A stretch of DNA of 64,000 bases from Lysobacterales bacterium (GCA_022844165.1 JALHMH010000023.1:1-64000), one strand, 5' to 3'; counted from the stretch's first letter, positions 8,434 through 18,023 are shown. The notes: generated from the letters alone by a model not told the origin. Translations and numbers: made by a program.

Positions 8434-9543
8434 ATGAAAATTCGCTGGCGCAAATGGTTGCTGGGAACGATGGCGCTCGGCGCAGTGTGCATCGCCACTT
8501 TGGCGATCGCGGTGAGCTACAACTCGCCGTGCGGATCGGCGCCGCCGCTGACCGGTGGCGAGACAATGCAGGCCGTGGTCTACCGATGTTATGGCCCAGT
8601 CGATGTGCTCAAGCTGGAGACCATCGCCAAACCGGTACCCGCGGAAGATCAGGTGTTGGTTCGAGTACACGCGGCCAGCCTGAATCCGCTCGACAAACAC
8701 TACATGCACGGCAGACCTTACATCGCTCGCCTGTCCTCCGGTTTCTTCACGCCGACATCGATCGGCATGGGCACCGATTTTGCGGGTACGGTGGCAGCGG
8801 TCGGCGGCAAGGTCACACGCTTCCAGATCGGCGATCGTGTATTCGGTGCCGCCGATGGTGCGTTCGGTGAGTACATCGTGCGTCGCGCTGAAGGCGCCAT
8901 CGCAGCGATACCCGAAGGGCTCGACTTCGAACAGGCAGCCGCCATGCCTGTGGCAGCTGTGACCGCACTGCAGGCGCTACGCGACAAGGCGAATGTCAAA
9001 CCGGGCCAGACGGTGCTGATCAACGGTGCAGCTGGAGGTGTCGGCAGCTTTGCCGTACAAATCGCAAAACTGCTCGGCGCACACGTGACCGGCGTATGCT
9101 CCACGCGCAACGTGGAACTGGTGCGCTCATTGGGGGCCGATCAAGTGATCGACTACACCAACAGCGACTTCACCCAGGGCGATGCACGATACGATGTGAT
9201 TGTCGATATGGTTGGCAACCACAGCATGAAATCGCTGACCAACGTGATGACGCCCGATGGTGCGCTGGTACTGGTGGGCTCGGTGGAGAAGAACGATTGG
9301 ACGGCGGGGCTTGATCGTATGTTCGTGACTTTCTTGACGTCGATGACCATCTCCCAGAGGATCGAAGGTCTGCTGGCTTCTATAGACGGCCCGGATCTGG
9401 CAACGCTCGCGGAATGGGCAGCGAGTGGTCAACTGCGCGCCCCCATCGATACGCGCTATTCGCTGGCCCAGACCGTCGATGCTATGACGCATCTGGAAAC
9501 CGGGCGGGCGCGGGGTAAGATCATGATCACCATCGCCGAGTAG
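8434..9543 (+). CDS. Membrane-anchored MDR-family NAD(P)H quinone oxidoreductase
   Basis: A 369-residue medium-chain dehydrogenase/reductase of the zinc-free quinone-oxidoreductase type. An N-terminal hydrophobic anchor (about residues 8-26) is followed by the GroES-like domain beginning near residue 46 and a Rossmann domain with Asn-Gly-Ala-Ala-Gly-Gly-Val-Gly for the NAD(P) phosphate. The structural- and catalytic-zinc cysteine patterns of alcohol dehydrogenases are missing. The membrane anchor is unusual for this family, where most members are soluble. ATG 8434 starts directly at the anchor. The next gene begins 3 bases after its stop. Confidence 0.8.
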   Translation: MKIRWRKWLLGTMALGAVCIATLAIAVSYNSPCGSAPPLTGGETMQAVVYRCYGPVDVLKLETIAKPVPAEDQVLVRVHAASLNPLDKHYMHGRPYIARLSSGFFTPTSIGMGTDFAGTVAAVGGKVTRFQIGDRVFGAADGAFGEYIVRRAEGAIAAIPEGLDFEQAAAMPVAAVTALQALRDKANVKPGQTVLINGAAGGVGSFAVQIAKLLGAHVTGVCSTRNVELVRSLGADQVIDYTNSDFTQGDARYDVIVDMVGNHSMKSLTNVMTPDGALVLVGSVEKNDWTAGLDRMFVTFLTSMTISQRIEGLLASIDGPDLATLAEWAASGQLRAPIDTRYSLAQTVDAMTHLETGRARGKIMITIAE

Positions 9544-9546
9544 CGC

Positions 9547-10803
9547 ATGGACTATCTGCTGCGCCTGCTGAACATCCGCCGCAGCGAAGCGCTGCTGGTG
9601 CTGTACGCGACGACATTTTTCTTCTGCATACTCGCCGCGTTGATGCTGCTCAGACCGGCGCGCGATGCGCTGGGCATGCAACGCGGCATCGACTCCGTAC
9701 GCTGGCTTTGGGTGCTGACGAGTATTGTGACGCTCGCTGTGAATCCGCTGTTCGGCTGGCTGGTGGCGCGGTATCGGCGCATCAATTTCCTGATCGCCGC
9801 ATACAGCTTTTTTGCGCTCGGCCTGCTGGCCTTTTATCTGTTGTTGACGCTCGCGCCGACGGCGGTCGGCGAGCGCAGCGGTCAGGTGTTCTACGTCTGG
9901 TTCAGTGTCTTCAACTTCTTCGCCACCATGTTGTTTTGGGCGCTGATGGCCGATTGTTTTTCGCTGCTCGACAGTCGTCGCGTGTTCCCGGTCATGGCGG
10001 CCGGTGGCACGCTCGGTGCCATCGCCGGACCAGCCATGACGGCGCTGTTGGTAGAACGCCTGGGCACCCCGGCGTTGCTGCTGATCGCGATCTGTTTTTT
10101 GCTGTTGGCCTCAGTATTCGCCTGGCTGATCGCACATCGCGCCCCACCCGTAGGAACAGCTATCGAACAACCCATCGGCGGCTCGGCATACGAAGGCATC
10201 CGCGCGGTTTTGCGCTCTCCTTTTTTGCTCGGGATCGCAGCGTACGTGATGATCCTGTCGGTCATGGTGACGTTCCTGTATTTCGCGCGCCTCGATATGG
10301 TTGCCGCACTGGGCGAGGGGGTCGATTTGCGCGCAGCGATCTTCGCGCGGATGGACATGGCGACGCAGATCGCCACATTGGTTCTGCAACTGGCGATCAC
10401 TGGTCGACTCGTCGAACGGATCGGCGTTTCGTGGTCATTGGCGCTCCTGCCGCTCACGGCAGCACTGGGATTCATCGGCCTCGCGATCGTGACCTCGATC
10501 GTTGTTCTGGTGATCGTAGAGTCGCTGTTCAAAGCCATTCAACGTGCCGTACAGCGCCCGACGCGCGAAATGCTGTTTACGGTTCTGTCCCGAGAAGACA
10601 AGTACAAGGCTAAAGCGGTGATCGACACTTTCGTCTATCGCGTTGGCGATGTCGCGGGCGCGTTCACCGAAGGTGCGCTGAGCAAACTCGGCATGGGTTT
10701 TGCCGCAGTCGCCTCCGCTGCAGTACCACTTGCAATCGTCTGGGCGGCGTTAGGTATCTGGTTAGGACGGGCGCAGCATCTCGCAACCCAGCAGCGGAAC
10801 TGA
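9547..10803 (+). CDS. MFS-like transporter related to Npt1/Npt2 nucleotide exchangers
   Basis: A 418-residue polytopic inner-membrane protein with about 11-12 hydrophobic spans. The N-terminus (Arg-Arg-Ser-Glu-Ala-Leu-Leu-Val-Leu-Tyr-Ala, then Leu-Leu-Arg-Pro-Ala-Arg-Asp) resembles ATP/ADP-carrier-like proteins of free-living proteobacteria annotated as Npt1/Npt2 family. Those free-living homologues have no proven nucleotide transport, so the substrate stays open. The gene starts 3 bases after the MDR gene and its TGA overlaps the ATG of the next gene, so the three form one operon. Confidence 0.65.
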   Translation: MDYLLRLLNIRRSEALLVLYATTFFFCILAALMLLRPARDALGMQRGIDSVRWLWVLTSIVTLAVNPLFGWLVARYRRINFLIAAYSFFALGLLAFYLLLTLAPTAVGERSGQVFYVWFSVFNFFATMLFWALMADCFSLLDSRRVFPVMAAGGTLGAIAGPAMTALLVERLGTPALLLIAICFLLLASVFAWLIAHRAPPVGTAIEQPIGGSAYEGIRAVLRSPFLLGIAAYVMILSVMVTFLYFARLDMVAALGEGVDLRAAIFARMDMATQIATLVLQLAITGRLVERIGVSWSLALLPLTAALGFIGLAIVTSIVVLVIVESLFKAIQRAVQRPTREMLFTVLSREDKYKAKAVIDTFVYRVGDVAGAFTEGALSKLGMGFAAVASAAVPLAIVWAALGIWLGRAQHLATQQRN

Positions 10804-11927
10804 TGCGCGTTGCGTTCGCCGTTCTTGCGCTGTCGATGCTCTGTGCGTGCGGGGCACCGCCGCCTCTCACGCATAGCGCATACGTGTGGCAACGCGATTG
10901 GCGGCCTTCATTGTTGGCGGCGCTGCGCGATTCGAGCAAGCCATTTGGCGAATGGCGCGTGCTTGGCATCGAAGTCGTCGGCGCACGCGTGACGCACATC
11001 GACACGGATGCTGCGGCATTGATCGACAGCGGCAAACCGGTGCGTATGGTGGCGCGGATCGAAGGGGCGAGACTCGCAGTTGGTGCCGACACCATGGCGC
11101 GGCAGCTCAACATGCTGGCCACCAGACTGCGCTCGGAGCGGGTGGTCGTCAGCGGCATTGAGATCGATCATGATTGCGCGACGGTAGCGCTACCGGACTA
11201 TGCCGACTGGCTCGCAGAACTGCGCCGCGCGATGCCGGGTGAGTCCATATCGATCACGGTGCTGCCGACGTGGCTCGACAGCGCTGAACTGACGCCGCTG
11301 CTCGGCAACGTCGACCACAGTGTGTTGCAAGTCCACGCGATCGCGCACCCTCGCGATGGTTTGTTCGATGTCGATCGGGCTCTGCCGTGGATCGAACGAA
11401 TCTCGCAACTCGGCACTCGGTTCTACATTGCACTGCCGGCCTACCACGTCGCGGTATCGGTGGATGCAAGCGGTGCCGTCATTGCCGTGGCGGCAGAAGA
11501 TCTCGATCCCGGTGCGGCAACCGAGATCCGCAGCGATCCGCAAGAGGTCGCACGTTTGTTGCGTACCTTGGAGCGCGGTCCACCGCCGGGGCTGCTCGGT
11601 ATCGTCTGGTTTCGATTGCCGCTGGTCGATGATCACCGCGCCTGGCACCCGCGTACGCTGGCCGCTGTCATTGCGGGCGAGGCGCTGAGCGGTTCGCTGC
11701 ATATCGAGTCAGCTACCAATCATGGCGTCACTTCATTTGCGCTACGCGCCAGCGGCAATCTTGACCAGATGATCGGGTCGGTCGACCTGCCCAGAAACTG
11801 CCGGTTCGCCGACGCCCTCGGCGCATTCGCACTCGAAGGTCATCCCGGCAAATGGCGATTGCTGCCCAGATCACAGCAATGGCTCAAACCGGACCAGCGC
11901 ACTGAGATCGGTTGGTGTCGCGGTTGA
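10803..11927 (+). CDS. DUF3142-type lipoprotein
   Basis: A 374-residue putative lipoprotein with a lipobox around Leu-Cys-Ala-Cys (residues 14-17). The sequence His-Ser-Ala-Tyr-Val-Trp-Gln-Arg followed by Gly-Ile-Glu-Ile-Asp-His-Asp-Cys-Ala-Thr matches what I recall of the DUF3142 family. The Glu-x-Asp-His-Asp segment looks like a TIM-barrel strand as in glycosidases, but no activity is established. It is translationally coupled to the upstream transporter (TGATG) and probably acts in the envelope. Confidence 0.65.
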   Translation: MRVAFAVLALSMLCACGAPPPLTHSAYVWQRDWRPSLLAALRDSSKPFGEWRVLGIEVVGARVTHIDTDAAALIDSGKPVRMVARIEGARLAVGADTMARQLNMLATRLRSERVVVSGIEIDHDCATVALPDYADWLAELRRAMPGESISITVLPTWLDSAELTPLLGNVDHSVLQVHAIAHPRDGLFDVDRALPWIERISQLGTRFYIALPAYHVAVSVDASGAVIAVAAEDLDPGAATEIRSDPQEVARLLRTLERGPPPGLLGIVWFRLPLVDDHRAWHPRTLAAVIAGEALSGSLHIESATNHGVTSFALRASGNLDQMIGSVDLPRNCRFADALGAFALEGHPGKWRLLPRSQQWLKPDQRTEIGWCRG

Positions 11928-12002
11928 GCTGTCCGGCCCATTGCTTTGCGGCGGCAAAACCGCATCATCCACTCAACAACCGTGATCAGGACGCACTTCC
12001 GG

Positions 12003-13193
12003 ATGACTTTCGTACGCACGATTGGCCTGCTGTTGCTCACGCTGATGACTGGGCAGCTCGACGCGCAGCCGCGTTCGCCACTGCCTCAAAGCTATGTTTC
12101 CGATGAGTCCGGTTTGCTGGCGGCCGATACCGTGCGAGAACTGAATCGGCTCGCGGCGACGCTCGACGACAAGCAGCGCGGTGAGATCGCATTCTTGATC
12201 GTGCGCTCGACCGGCGGCGTCGATCCGCGCCGTTTCGGCGCTCAGGCATTCAACGCCTGGCGCGTCGGCGACCGGCAGCTCAACAACGGCACGCTGTTCT
12301 TGCTGGCACTGGACGATCGTGCCACCGAGATCATCCTCGGCAGTGGCATCGATGATGGCGACTACACGCGCATGGCCAATAATGTCATGCACGGCGAGAT
12401 CCTGCCGCGCTTTCGTCAGGGCGATTTCGATCAGGGCCTGGTCGCGGGCGCGACCGCGTGGTTGCAGCGTGCCTATCAAGCCGACTTGAGCCGGCCGGCC
12501 GAAGCGGCAACCGAACCGGAGGGCGATACTGAGTTGGATCGATCAGCGGCAGCGTCAGCGGAGACGACGGCAACCACCGAAACGGTGCCGCTTTCGCAGC
12601 CAACCCGCCAGCCCCGGCCAACAACAACGCCCGAACCACAGAGCAACATCCCGGCGACCGTCATCGGCGTAGGAATCATCGGCTCGGTGATAGCAGCAGT
12701 GGGTTGGCTGTTGTACAAATTTCTGTCGCTGCTTTGGTGGTTCATCGGCTCACGTTTGGTACCGCGTACTTGTTCGCGCTGCAGCGGCCACATGACCTTG
12801 CTCAGCGAGGCGCAAGACGATGCACATCTGACACCTCAGCAGATCACTGAGGAAATCTTGCGTAGCGTCGACCATCGCGTGTTCCATTGCCCGGGCTGCG
12901 GACACGTGGAAAAGCTGGTCCGCGCGGCCTGGTTTTCGCGCTTTATGCCCTGCGCCACCTGCGGCTCCAAAGCCGTATCGAGTACCTCCAGAACCGTGAG
13001 CTCCGCGACCCGATACTCAACCGGACTGTTGGAGATTACCTCTACCTGTCAGCACTGCGGTGCCGCGAGCACCAGCCAGAGTGTCATCCCGCGAATCACC
13101 TCATCGTCATCATCGACATCCTGGTCATCGTCGTCGAGCCGCAGTTTTGGCGGAGGCAGCAGCCGCGGCGGCGGCGCGAGCGGGCGCTTCTGA
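12003..13193 (+). CDS. TPM-domain membrane protein with C-terminal zinc knuckles
   Basis: About 396 residues. A signal peptide (to about Ala-Gln) is followed by a TPM domain (Val-Ser-Asp-Glu-Ser-Gly-Leu-Leu ... Gly-Ser-Gly-Ile-Asp-Asp-Gly-Asp-Tyr), the fold of YgcG/TLP18.3 proteins. A Thr/Pro-rich linker leads to one membrane span near residue 220. The C-terminal part holds four Cys-x-x-Cys pairs (Cys-Ser-Arg-Cys, Cys-Pro-Gly-Cys, Cys-Ala-Thr-Cys, Cys-Gln-His-Cys), likely two zinc ribbons, and then a Ser-rich and Gly-Gly-Gly tail typical of the family. The ATG 12003 is chosen for the signal peptide; the frame is open 57 bases further upstream. Confidence 0.75.
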   Translation: MTFVRTIGLLLLTLMTGQLDAQPRSPLPQSYVSDESGLLAADTVRELNRLAATLDDKQRGEIAFLIVRSTGGVDPRRFGAQAFNAWRVGDRQLNNGTLFLLALDDRATEIILGSGIDDGDYTRMANNVMHGEILPRFRQGDFDQGLVAGATAWLQRAYQADLSRPAEAATEPEGDTELDRSAAASAETTATTETVPLSQPTRQPRPTTTPEPQSNIPATVIGVGIIGSVIAAVGWLLYKFLSLLWWFIGSRLVPRTCSRCSGHMTLLSEAQDDAHLTPQQITEEILRSVDHRVFHCPGCGHVEKLVRAAWFSRFMPCATCGSKAVSSTSRTVSSATRYSTGLLEITSTCQHCGAASTSQSVIPRITSSSSSTSWSSSSSRSFGGGSSRGGGASGRF

Positions 13194-13202
13194 CCCGTCG
13201 AA

Positions 13203-14717
13203 TCAACGCACGCGCGGTGGATTGGCGTTCACTGCCGCAATCCGATTGCGCGCAAAACTGAGTTCGGAGCGGCCGCCGGGGATACGCTGTTCGATGACCA
13301 GGAACTCGTCGTCGACGCGTTTGATCACACCCTGCCGTTTGTGGCCCTCGATGGAGACAACCTCGACGCGCTCGCCAATGGCCGAAAGCAAGGACTCAGT
13401 GGTCAGCTCCAGTGGCGTCGGTTTTGGCGGCTCGCGCCGCGGTTTGACTACCGGCTGAAAAATTGCCTCGGTCACCGGCAGCGTGCGCACGCCGGACGAC
13501 GGCGCCGACGTGGCTGTGGCGGCGACGACCACGGGTTTCGGCGTCGTCTCCTGAGTTGCCGGCTTGCCCTCGCCGCGTGCGATCATGTCGTAAATGCTAC
13601 CGCCGTATTCCGCAGGTAGCGCTCGCACGTTGATCGCCTCGACAATCATCGGCATTGCCGGCTCGTCGTTGAACTGCAACTTAGGCTCCATCCGCATCAA
13701 CTTGAGTGCCCATGGCTCATCGCTGGTCCAATCAGGCGTCTTGCCGACGATCGTCAACGCACCGCCCTGGCGTGCAAACGTCGAATAAATCGACTCGGTT
13801 TCCGGCGACATGCGCGCGCCGAAAACTTCCAGCACGCGCCGTACCGACGTGATATGTCGCCGCTGAAACTCATCCGCATCGATATTGGCCTCGGCGGCAC
13901 ACCAGTCGTTGCGCGCCGCGACGAACCCGCGGTCGTCGATGGTGATCGTCGTGCCCAGGCGCGTTTGTTCCGTGCTGTCGCTTTGCGCGTACCGCTGGGC
14001 AATGTCGACCTGGATTTCTGTGGCGATTCTGGACGCGATCACGCCGGAATCGAGCGTCAGCTCCTGGACGATTGTATCCGGTCCGGAGACGCGGTAGCCA
14101 AAACTCAGCGTTGTTTCGGCATAAGGCAATGCCAGTTCCTGGCGCAGATTGAGCGGCACGAAATAGCGATACGCCAGGCAGCCTTCAGTCTCGAACGGCG
14201 CGCCCGACGCCAAACCCAGCTTCGGCTTGCCAGGCAATCGACTCTCTGCCAATTCCACTTCGAACCCTCGAAAGTGTACATACAGCGCGTCGTTGGGCGG
14301 CAACGACGGTGCGGAGAAACTGCGCCCACGGAGCACCTCGCCCAATCCACGCACAATGCTCGACAAGGCTCTGCTATCACCAGTCACCGGATTGACAGCA
14401 CGCAGAGTCCACCACCATCCCGGCGTGTCGATTTCGAAACGGTCCGTTATCAGATAAGAGCCCCCGTCGTTGTCCAAGTCGATCCGCAGCCGATCGATAC
14501 CGACATCGCCCGAAAGCGTGTAATAGCCCCCGCGGTGGCTGATCGTACCGGTGACCCCGATGGCGCCCGTCAGGCTCTGTACGGCTTCTTCGATGCGACT
14601 GATCAAAAGAAAGTGCACGCCGACGACAGTGACCATGCCGGCCGCGACGGCGATCATCCAGCGCGGCAAACCGCTGCTGCGAGGACGCGGCTTGCCGGGC
14701 GCTTTCGCTCTGGCCAT
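13203..14717 (-). CDS. Membrane-anchored protein of unknown function (504 aa)
   Basis: A single hydrophobic segment at about residues 21-41 after a Lys/Arg-Pro-rich cytoplasmic stretch suggests a type II membrane anchor with a large periplasmic domain. I recognise no family with confidence; the layout recalls DUF945/YdgA-like proteins. The last 60 residues (from Leu-Leu-Ser-Ala-Ile-Gly-Glu-Arg) look like a small beta-barrel with the pattern Val-Ile-Lys-Arg-Val-Asp-Asp-Glu-Phe-Leu-Val, set off by an Ala/Pro/Thr-rich linker. The start is firm: CAGGAGG precedes the ATG. It converges on the TPM gene with a 9-base gap. Confidence 0.7.
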   Translation of the reverse strand: MARAKAPGKPRPRSSGLPRWMIAVAAGMVTVVGVHFLLISRIEEAVQSLTGAIGVTGTISHRGGYYTLSGDVGIDRLRIDLDNDGGSYLITDRFEIDTPGWWWTLRAVNPVTGDSRALSSIVRGLGEVLRGRSFSAPSLPPNDALYVHFRGFEVELAESRLPGKPKLGLASGAPFETEGCLAYRYFVPLNLRQELALPYAETTLSFGYRVSGPDTIVQELTLDSGVIASRIATEIQVDIAQRYAQSDSTEQTRLGTTITIDDRGFVAARNDWCAAEANIDADEFQRRHITSVRRVLEVFGARMSPETESIYSTFARQGGALTIVGKTPDWTSDEPWALKLMRMEPKLQFNDEPAMPMIVEAINVRALPAEYGGSIYDMIARGEGKPATQETTPKPVVVAATATSAPSSGVRTLPVTEAIFQPVVKPRREPPKPTPLELTTESLLSAIGERVEVVSIEGHKRQGVIKRVDDEFLVIEQRIPGGRSELSFARNRIAAVNANPPRVR

Positions 14718-14841
14718 GGTGTGCCTCCTGATTTCTGGACGCTAAGAATATCGGCTCAAATGAACAGCTGTCTGCCTGATCGCGCATCTCACCGGGCAGT
14801 TCTGGCAAACTTCAATCTAAATCTGGATGGGGAGCGGGTCG

Positions 14842-15153
14842 ATGCGTGTCGCATTTTTTGCGGTAGTGGCAATAGCGTTGTCGAGCTGCAGCTGGGTCCG
14901 CTTGAACGAGGGCGCTGGCGGCGTTCGTGTCCTGGACAGTGGCGCGTCGGTTTCAGGTTGCCAATACAAGGGCGAAATTTCCACCAGCGTCACCAATCGC
15001 CTCGCGGGCCTCGAGCGCAATTCGATCAAGGTCGCCGACGAGCTGGAGACGCTCGCGCGGAATGAGGCTGCGCAACTGGGCGCCAATACGTTGCGACCAG
15101 AATCGGAACCGGTCGCTGGCGAACAGCGATTCACGGCCTACGTCTGTCCTTGA
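14842..15153 (+). CDS. DUF4156-type lipoprotein
   Basis: A 103-residue lipoprotein with a lipobox at Leu-Ser-Ser-Cys16. The mature part (Gly-Cys-Gln-Tyr-Lys-Gly-Glu, then Asn-x-Ala-Ala-Gln-Leu-Gly-Ala-Asn-Thr) matches the DUF4156 family of small outer-envelope lipoproteins whose role is unknown. I start at ATG 14842, preceded by GGGGAG; an ATG 15 bases earlier is also in frame. It is divergent from the 504-residue gene with a 124-base shared promoter region. Confidence 0.75.
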   Translation: MRVAFFAVVAIALSSCSWVRLNEGAGGVRVLDSGASVSGCQYKGEISTSVTNRLAGLERNSIKVADELETLARNEAAQLGANTLRPESEPVAGEQRFTAYVCP

Positions 15154-15210
15154 GCGTTCGCTGGAATTGCGCGGCACGCGCGAACACGAGCGCGAACGAT
15201 CGACGAGTAC

Positions 15211-15678
15211 TTATTCTCCAGGCTTGGCATCGTTTTTCGGCACATCGCCTGGACACGCGCACCCACCGTTGTCGAAGACGATACGCCAACTGCCGTCGCT
15301 GTCTCTGCGCCAGGTCGAAACAAAGCGAGCGATGACAGCGCCTTCCGCACCCACAACACGTCCCTCGGTGTAACCCAGATCGCCACTGCCAGTCACATCG
15401 ACAAGATCCGGGCCCCACGCAAATGGAGCCGGCGTATCGGCTTTGAAGAACTGCTGCCAGTGCGCGGCGATCGCCTGCTTGCCACGTAGCGGCTGACCGC
15501 CGTTCAAGAACACGGCATCGTCCGCAATGTGGCTCATGAAAGCCTCAAAGCTCCGATCCGCCATTGTCTGGGCGAATGCCTTCTCTGCGCGGGTCACTTC
15601 TGCGCGTCGCTGTTCCAAATCGACTTGAGCCTGGGCGGAGAATGTGGCCAGGAGTAGCAAAAGAGTGATCGTGCGCAC
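15211..15678 (-). CDS. Exported SnoaL/DUF4440-like protein
   Basis: A 155-residue protein with a signal peptide (Leu-rich core, cleavage after Ala-Gln-Ala). The mature part has the NTF2-like pattern of DUF4440/SnoaL-like proteins: an early Ala-Glu-x-Ala-Phe helix, Asp-Asp-Ala-Val-Phe-Leu-Asn-Gly, and a terminal Trp-Arg-Ile-Val-Phe-Asp-Asn-Gly-Gly strand. These proteins bind or isomerise small molecules, but the ligand here is unknown. I choose the GTG at 15678 because AGAGGA lies 8 bases upstream and the signal peptide then starts cleanly. Confidence 0.7.
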   Translation of the reverse strand: MRTITLLLLLATFSAQAQVDLEQRRAEVTRAEKAFAQTMADRSFEAFMSHIADDAVFLNGGQPLRGKQAIAAHWQQFFKADTPAPFAWGPDLVDVTGSGDLGYTEGRVVGAEGAVIARFVSTWRRDSDGSWRIVFDNGGCACPGDVPKNDAKPGE

Positions 15679-15977
15679 GACTAAAGTCCTCTGACTTGAG
15701 AACTGCAATGGTATCCGTTCGCGGCGAACGACCCAAGAGCTGACGGTCTGTGCGTGACCGGCAACTGCCGGGTTCTTGCCAAAAAGCGATCGGACGAAAG
15801 CCAGGAAGACCAGGCGAATCCCGGATCGTGTCGAAATTGGACAGCGTTGCGTTCGATTTCGAACGTTGGTTCGCCCGTGCCGCGAAAGCTACAGCCATCG
15901 ACGCGGCCAAACTGTTCTTCTACGCGGCGAGACCACAGGGTCTCTTCGCTGGCACGGATTCTGCGTAAGCGGCGGTT

Positions 15978-17231
15978 ATGGACATTCAACGCCCCGATTT
16001 ACTGAAGAAGCGTCAACAACGCCGCGTGGTTTATACGGCGGTTGGCGTGGTGCTTTTCATCGCCAGTGCTTATGGCGTCTCCCGCCTCGAACCAGCAGCG
16101 CCAGACGTCGACCGACAATCGATATGGATCGACACCGTCAAACGCGGCGAATTGCTGCGCGAGGTCCGCGGCCCTGGACAGCTGGTGCCCAAAGAAACGC
16201 GCTGGATCGCCGCCGATACGCCCGCCCGGGTCGAGAAGATCATCGTGCGACCTGGCGCCGCGGTCGAGCCCGACACGGTCATCTTGAGTCTCAGCAATCC
16301 CGAGCTCGACGATCAGGTGCTGGCGGCCCGGGCTGCCTTCGAAGCCGCGCGGGCCGATACCGAAGCACTGCGTACTCAGCTTGCCAGTCAGCTGCTCGAC
16401 CAACAAGCCAACATCGCTTCGGTTCGCGCCGACTACGAGAGTGCAAAGTTACAGGCTGAAGCCGAAACCGAACTCAATTCGCGCGGCATCGTTTCCGCGC
16501 TGCAATCGCGCCAGAGCGTGCTACGCGCCGAGCAGCTCAAGGTGCGCCTCGACATTGAGCAGCAGCGCCTGCAAATGCAAAAGACCAATCTCGATGCACA
16601 AATCGGCGCGCAGCAGGCGCGCCTTGCGCAACTGCAAGCCACCTTCCAATTGCGCGAGAGTCAGGCACGTGCGCTGCAAGTCCGTGCCGGCATGCAGGGG
16701 ATTTTGCAGATCATTCCGGTTGAGGAAGGACAACAGCTGTTGGCCGGCACCAACCTGGCGCGCGTGGCGCGGCCGGATGTACTTCGCGCCGAGTTGCGCG
16801 TTCCAGAGACGCAAGCCAAAGACGTTGCAATCGGCCAGAGCGTGCGCGTCGATACGCGCAACGGCATCGTGCCGGGAACGGTCGTGCGAATCGACCCGGC
16901 GGTGGTCGCAGGCACCGTACAAGTCGATGTCGATCTGATCGGCGACTTGCCGCCCGGCGCGCGCCCGGATCTGAGCGTGGATGGCACGATCGAGATCGAA
17001 AAATTGAGCGATGTGTTGTATGTCGGCCGCCCAGCTTTTGCCCAATCCGACTCGCGCACCACGCTATTCAAACTTGACGACAGCGGCGAGCGCGCAGTGC
17101 GCACGCCAGTCGCTCTGGGCAGGGCCAGCGTCAGCCTGATCGAAATCACGCAAGGTTTGCAACCGGGCGATCGAGTCGTTCTGTCCGACACGTCCGCATA
17201 CGATGCCCACGACCGGCTGCGGCTGCGCTGA
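15978..17231 (+). CDS. HlyD/MacA-type periplasmic adaptor protein of an ABC exporter
   Basis: A 417-residue membrane fusion protein. A single span at about residues 19-36 is followed by a biotinyl-lipoyl-like half motif, a long coiled-coil hairpin (about residues 100-235, rich in Gln/Ala/Leu heptads), then the beta-barrel and membrane-proximal domains (Ala-Arg-Pro-Asp-Leu-Ser-Val-Asp-Gly-Thr-Ile). Such adaptors link an inner-membrane ABC transporter to an outer-membrane channel; no TolC-like gene is in the window. It is the first gene of the exporter operon, 47 bases before the first ATPase. A 299-base gap upstream contains short inverted repeats (GTTCGC/GCGAAC near 15717) but no clear promoter. 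Confidence 0.8.
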   Translation: MDIQRPDLLKKRQQRRVVYTAVGVVLFIASAYGVSRLEPAAPDVDRQSIWIDTVKRGELLREVRGPGQLVPKETRWIAADTPARVEKIIVRPGAAVEPDTVILSLSNPELDDQVLAARAAFEAARADTEALRTQLASQLLDQQANIASVRADYESAKLQAEAETELNSRGIVSALQSRQSVLRAEQLKVRLDIEQQRLQMQKTNLDAQIGAQQARLAQLQATFQLRESQARALQVRAGMQGILQIIPVEEGQQLLAGTNLARVARPDVLRAELRVPETQAKDVAIGQSVRVDTRNGIVPGTVVRIDPAVVAGTVQVDVDLIGDLPPGARPDLSVDGTIEIEKLSDVLYVGRPAFAQSDSRTTLFKLDDSGERAVRTPVALGRASVSLIEITQGLQPGDRVVLSDTSAYDAHDRLRLR

Positions 17232-17278
17232 TTGCCTCACACCTTGAATCCCAAAGAACCAACGACCTGAAGAGTGCC

Positions 17279-18022
17279 ATGACCCAACCACTAATTACGC
17301 TCCGCGACGTAGGCAAGATGTATCTCACCGAGGACGTCGAGACACACGCGCTTTCAGGGATTCATCTCGACATTGCCAAGGGTGAATATGTTTCGATTTC
17401 CGGACCCTCGGGCTGCGGCAAATCGACGTTGTTGGCCATCCTGGGATTGCTCGATAGCCCATCGAGCGGCAGCTACGAAATCAACCATCGCTCCGTGGCG
17501 CAGATTGGCGCCAACGAACGAGCGCGTATCCGCAACAAAGAAATCGGCTTCATCTTTCAGGCGTTCAATTTGATCGGCGATTTGAATGTCTTCGAGAATG
17601 TGGAACTGCCGTTGACTTACCGACCAGGATTGAGCAAAGCCGAGCGCAAACAGCGCGCACAGGCAGCGCTCGATCGCGTCGGCATGGCGCATCGCCTGAA
17701 ACATTTCCCGTCGCAGCTCTCCGGTGGCCAGCAGCAGCGCGTCGCCGTCGCCCGCGCGCTCGTCGGCGATCCATCGATCCTGCTCGCCGACGAACCAACC
17801 GGCAACCTGGACTCGAAGAACGGCGAGGCCGTCATGCAACTGTTGCACGAACTGCACAGCGCGGGCGCGACCATTTGTATGGTCACGCACGATCCGCGTT
17901 ACGCCGATTTTGCGGACCGCAAGGTCTTCATGTTTGATGGTCGAATCGTCGACGAGGCAACGCTGCAGCAACTTCGTCACGAAGAAGATACGCGCATCCG
18001 CAAGATGGCAACCGGAGCCTGA
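17279..18022 (+). CDS. ABC transporter ATP-binding protein, MacB/LolD type (ATPase 1)
   Basis: A 247-residue ATPase with all catalytic motifs intact: Walker A Gly-Pro-Ser-Gly-Cys-Gly-Lys-Ser-Thr (42-50), signature Leu-Ser-Gly-Gly-Gln (147-151), Walker B Ile-Leu-Leu-Ala-Asp-Glu (167-172), D-loop Asn-Leu-Asp-Ser and switch His204. This is the MacB/LolD subfamily, which powers mechanotransmission rather than channel transport. The first permease starts 1 base after its stop, so ATPase 1 most likely drives the adjacent FtsX-like permeases. Confidence 0.88.
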   Translation: MTQPLITLRDVGKMYLTEDVETHALSGIHLDIAKGEYVSISGPSGCGKSTLLAILGLLDSPSSGSYEINHRSVAQIGANERARIRNKEIGFIFQAFNLIGDLNVFENVELPLTYRPGLSKAERKQRAQAALDRVGMAHRLKHFPSQLSGGQQQRVAVARALVGDPSILLADEPTGNLDSKNGEAVMQLLHELHSAGATICMVTHDPRYADFADRKVFMFDGRIVDEATLQQLRHEEDTRIRKMATGA

Positions 18023-18023
18023 T

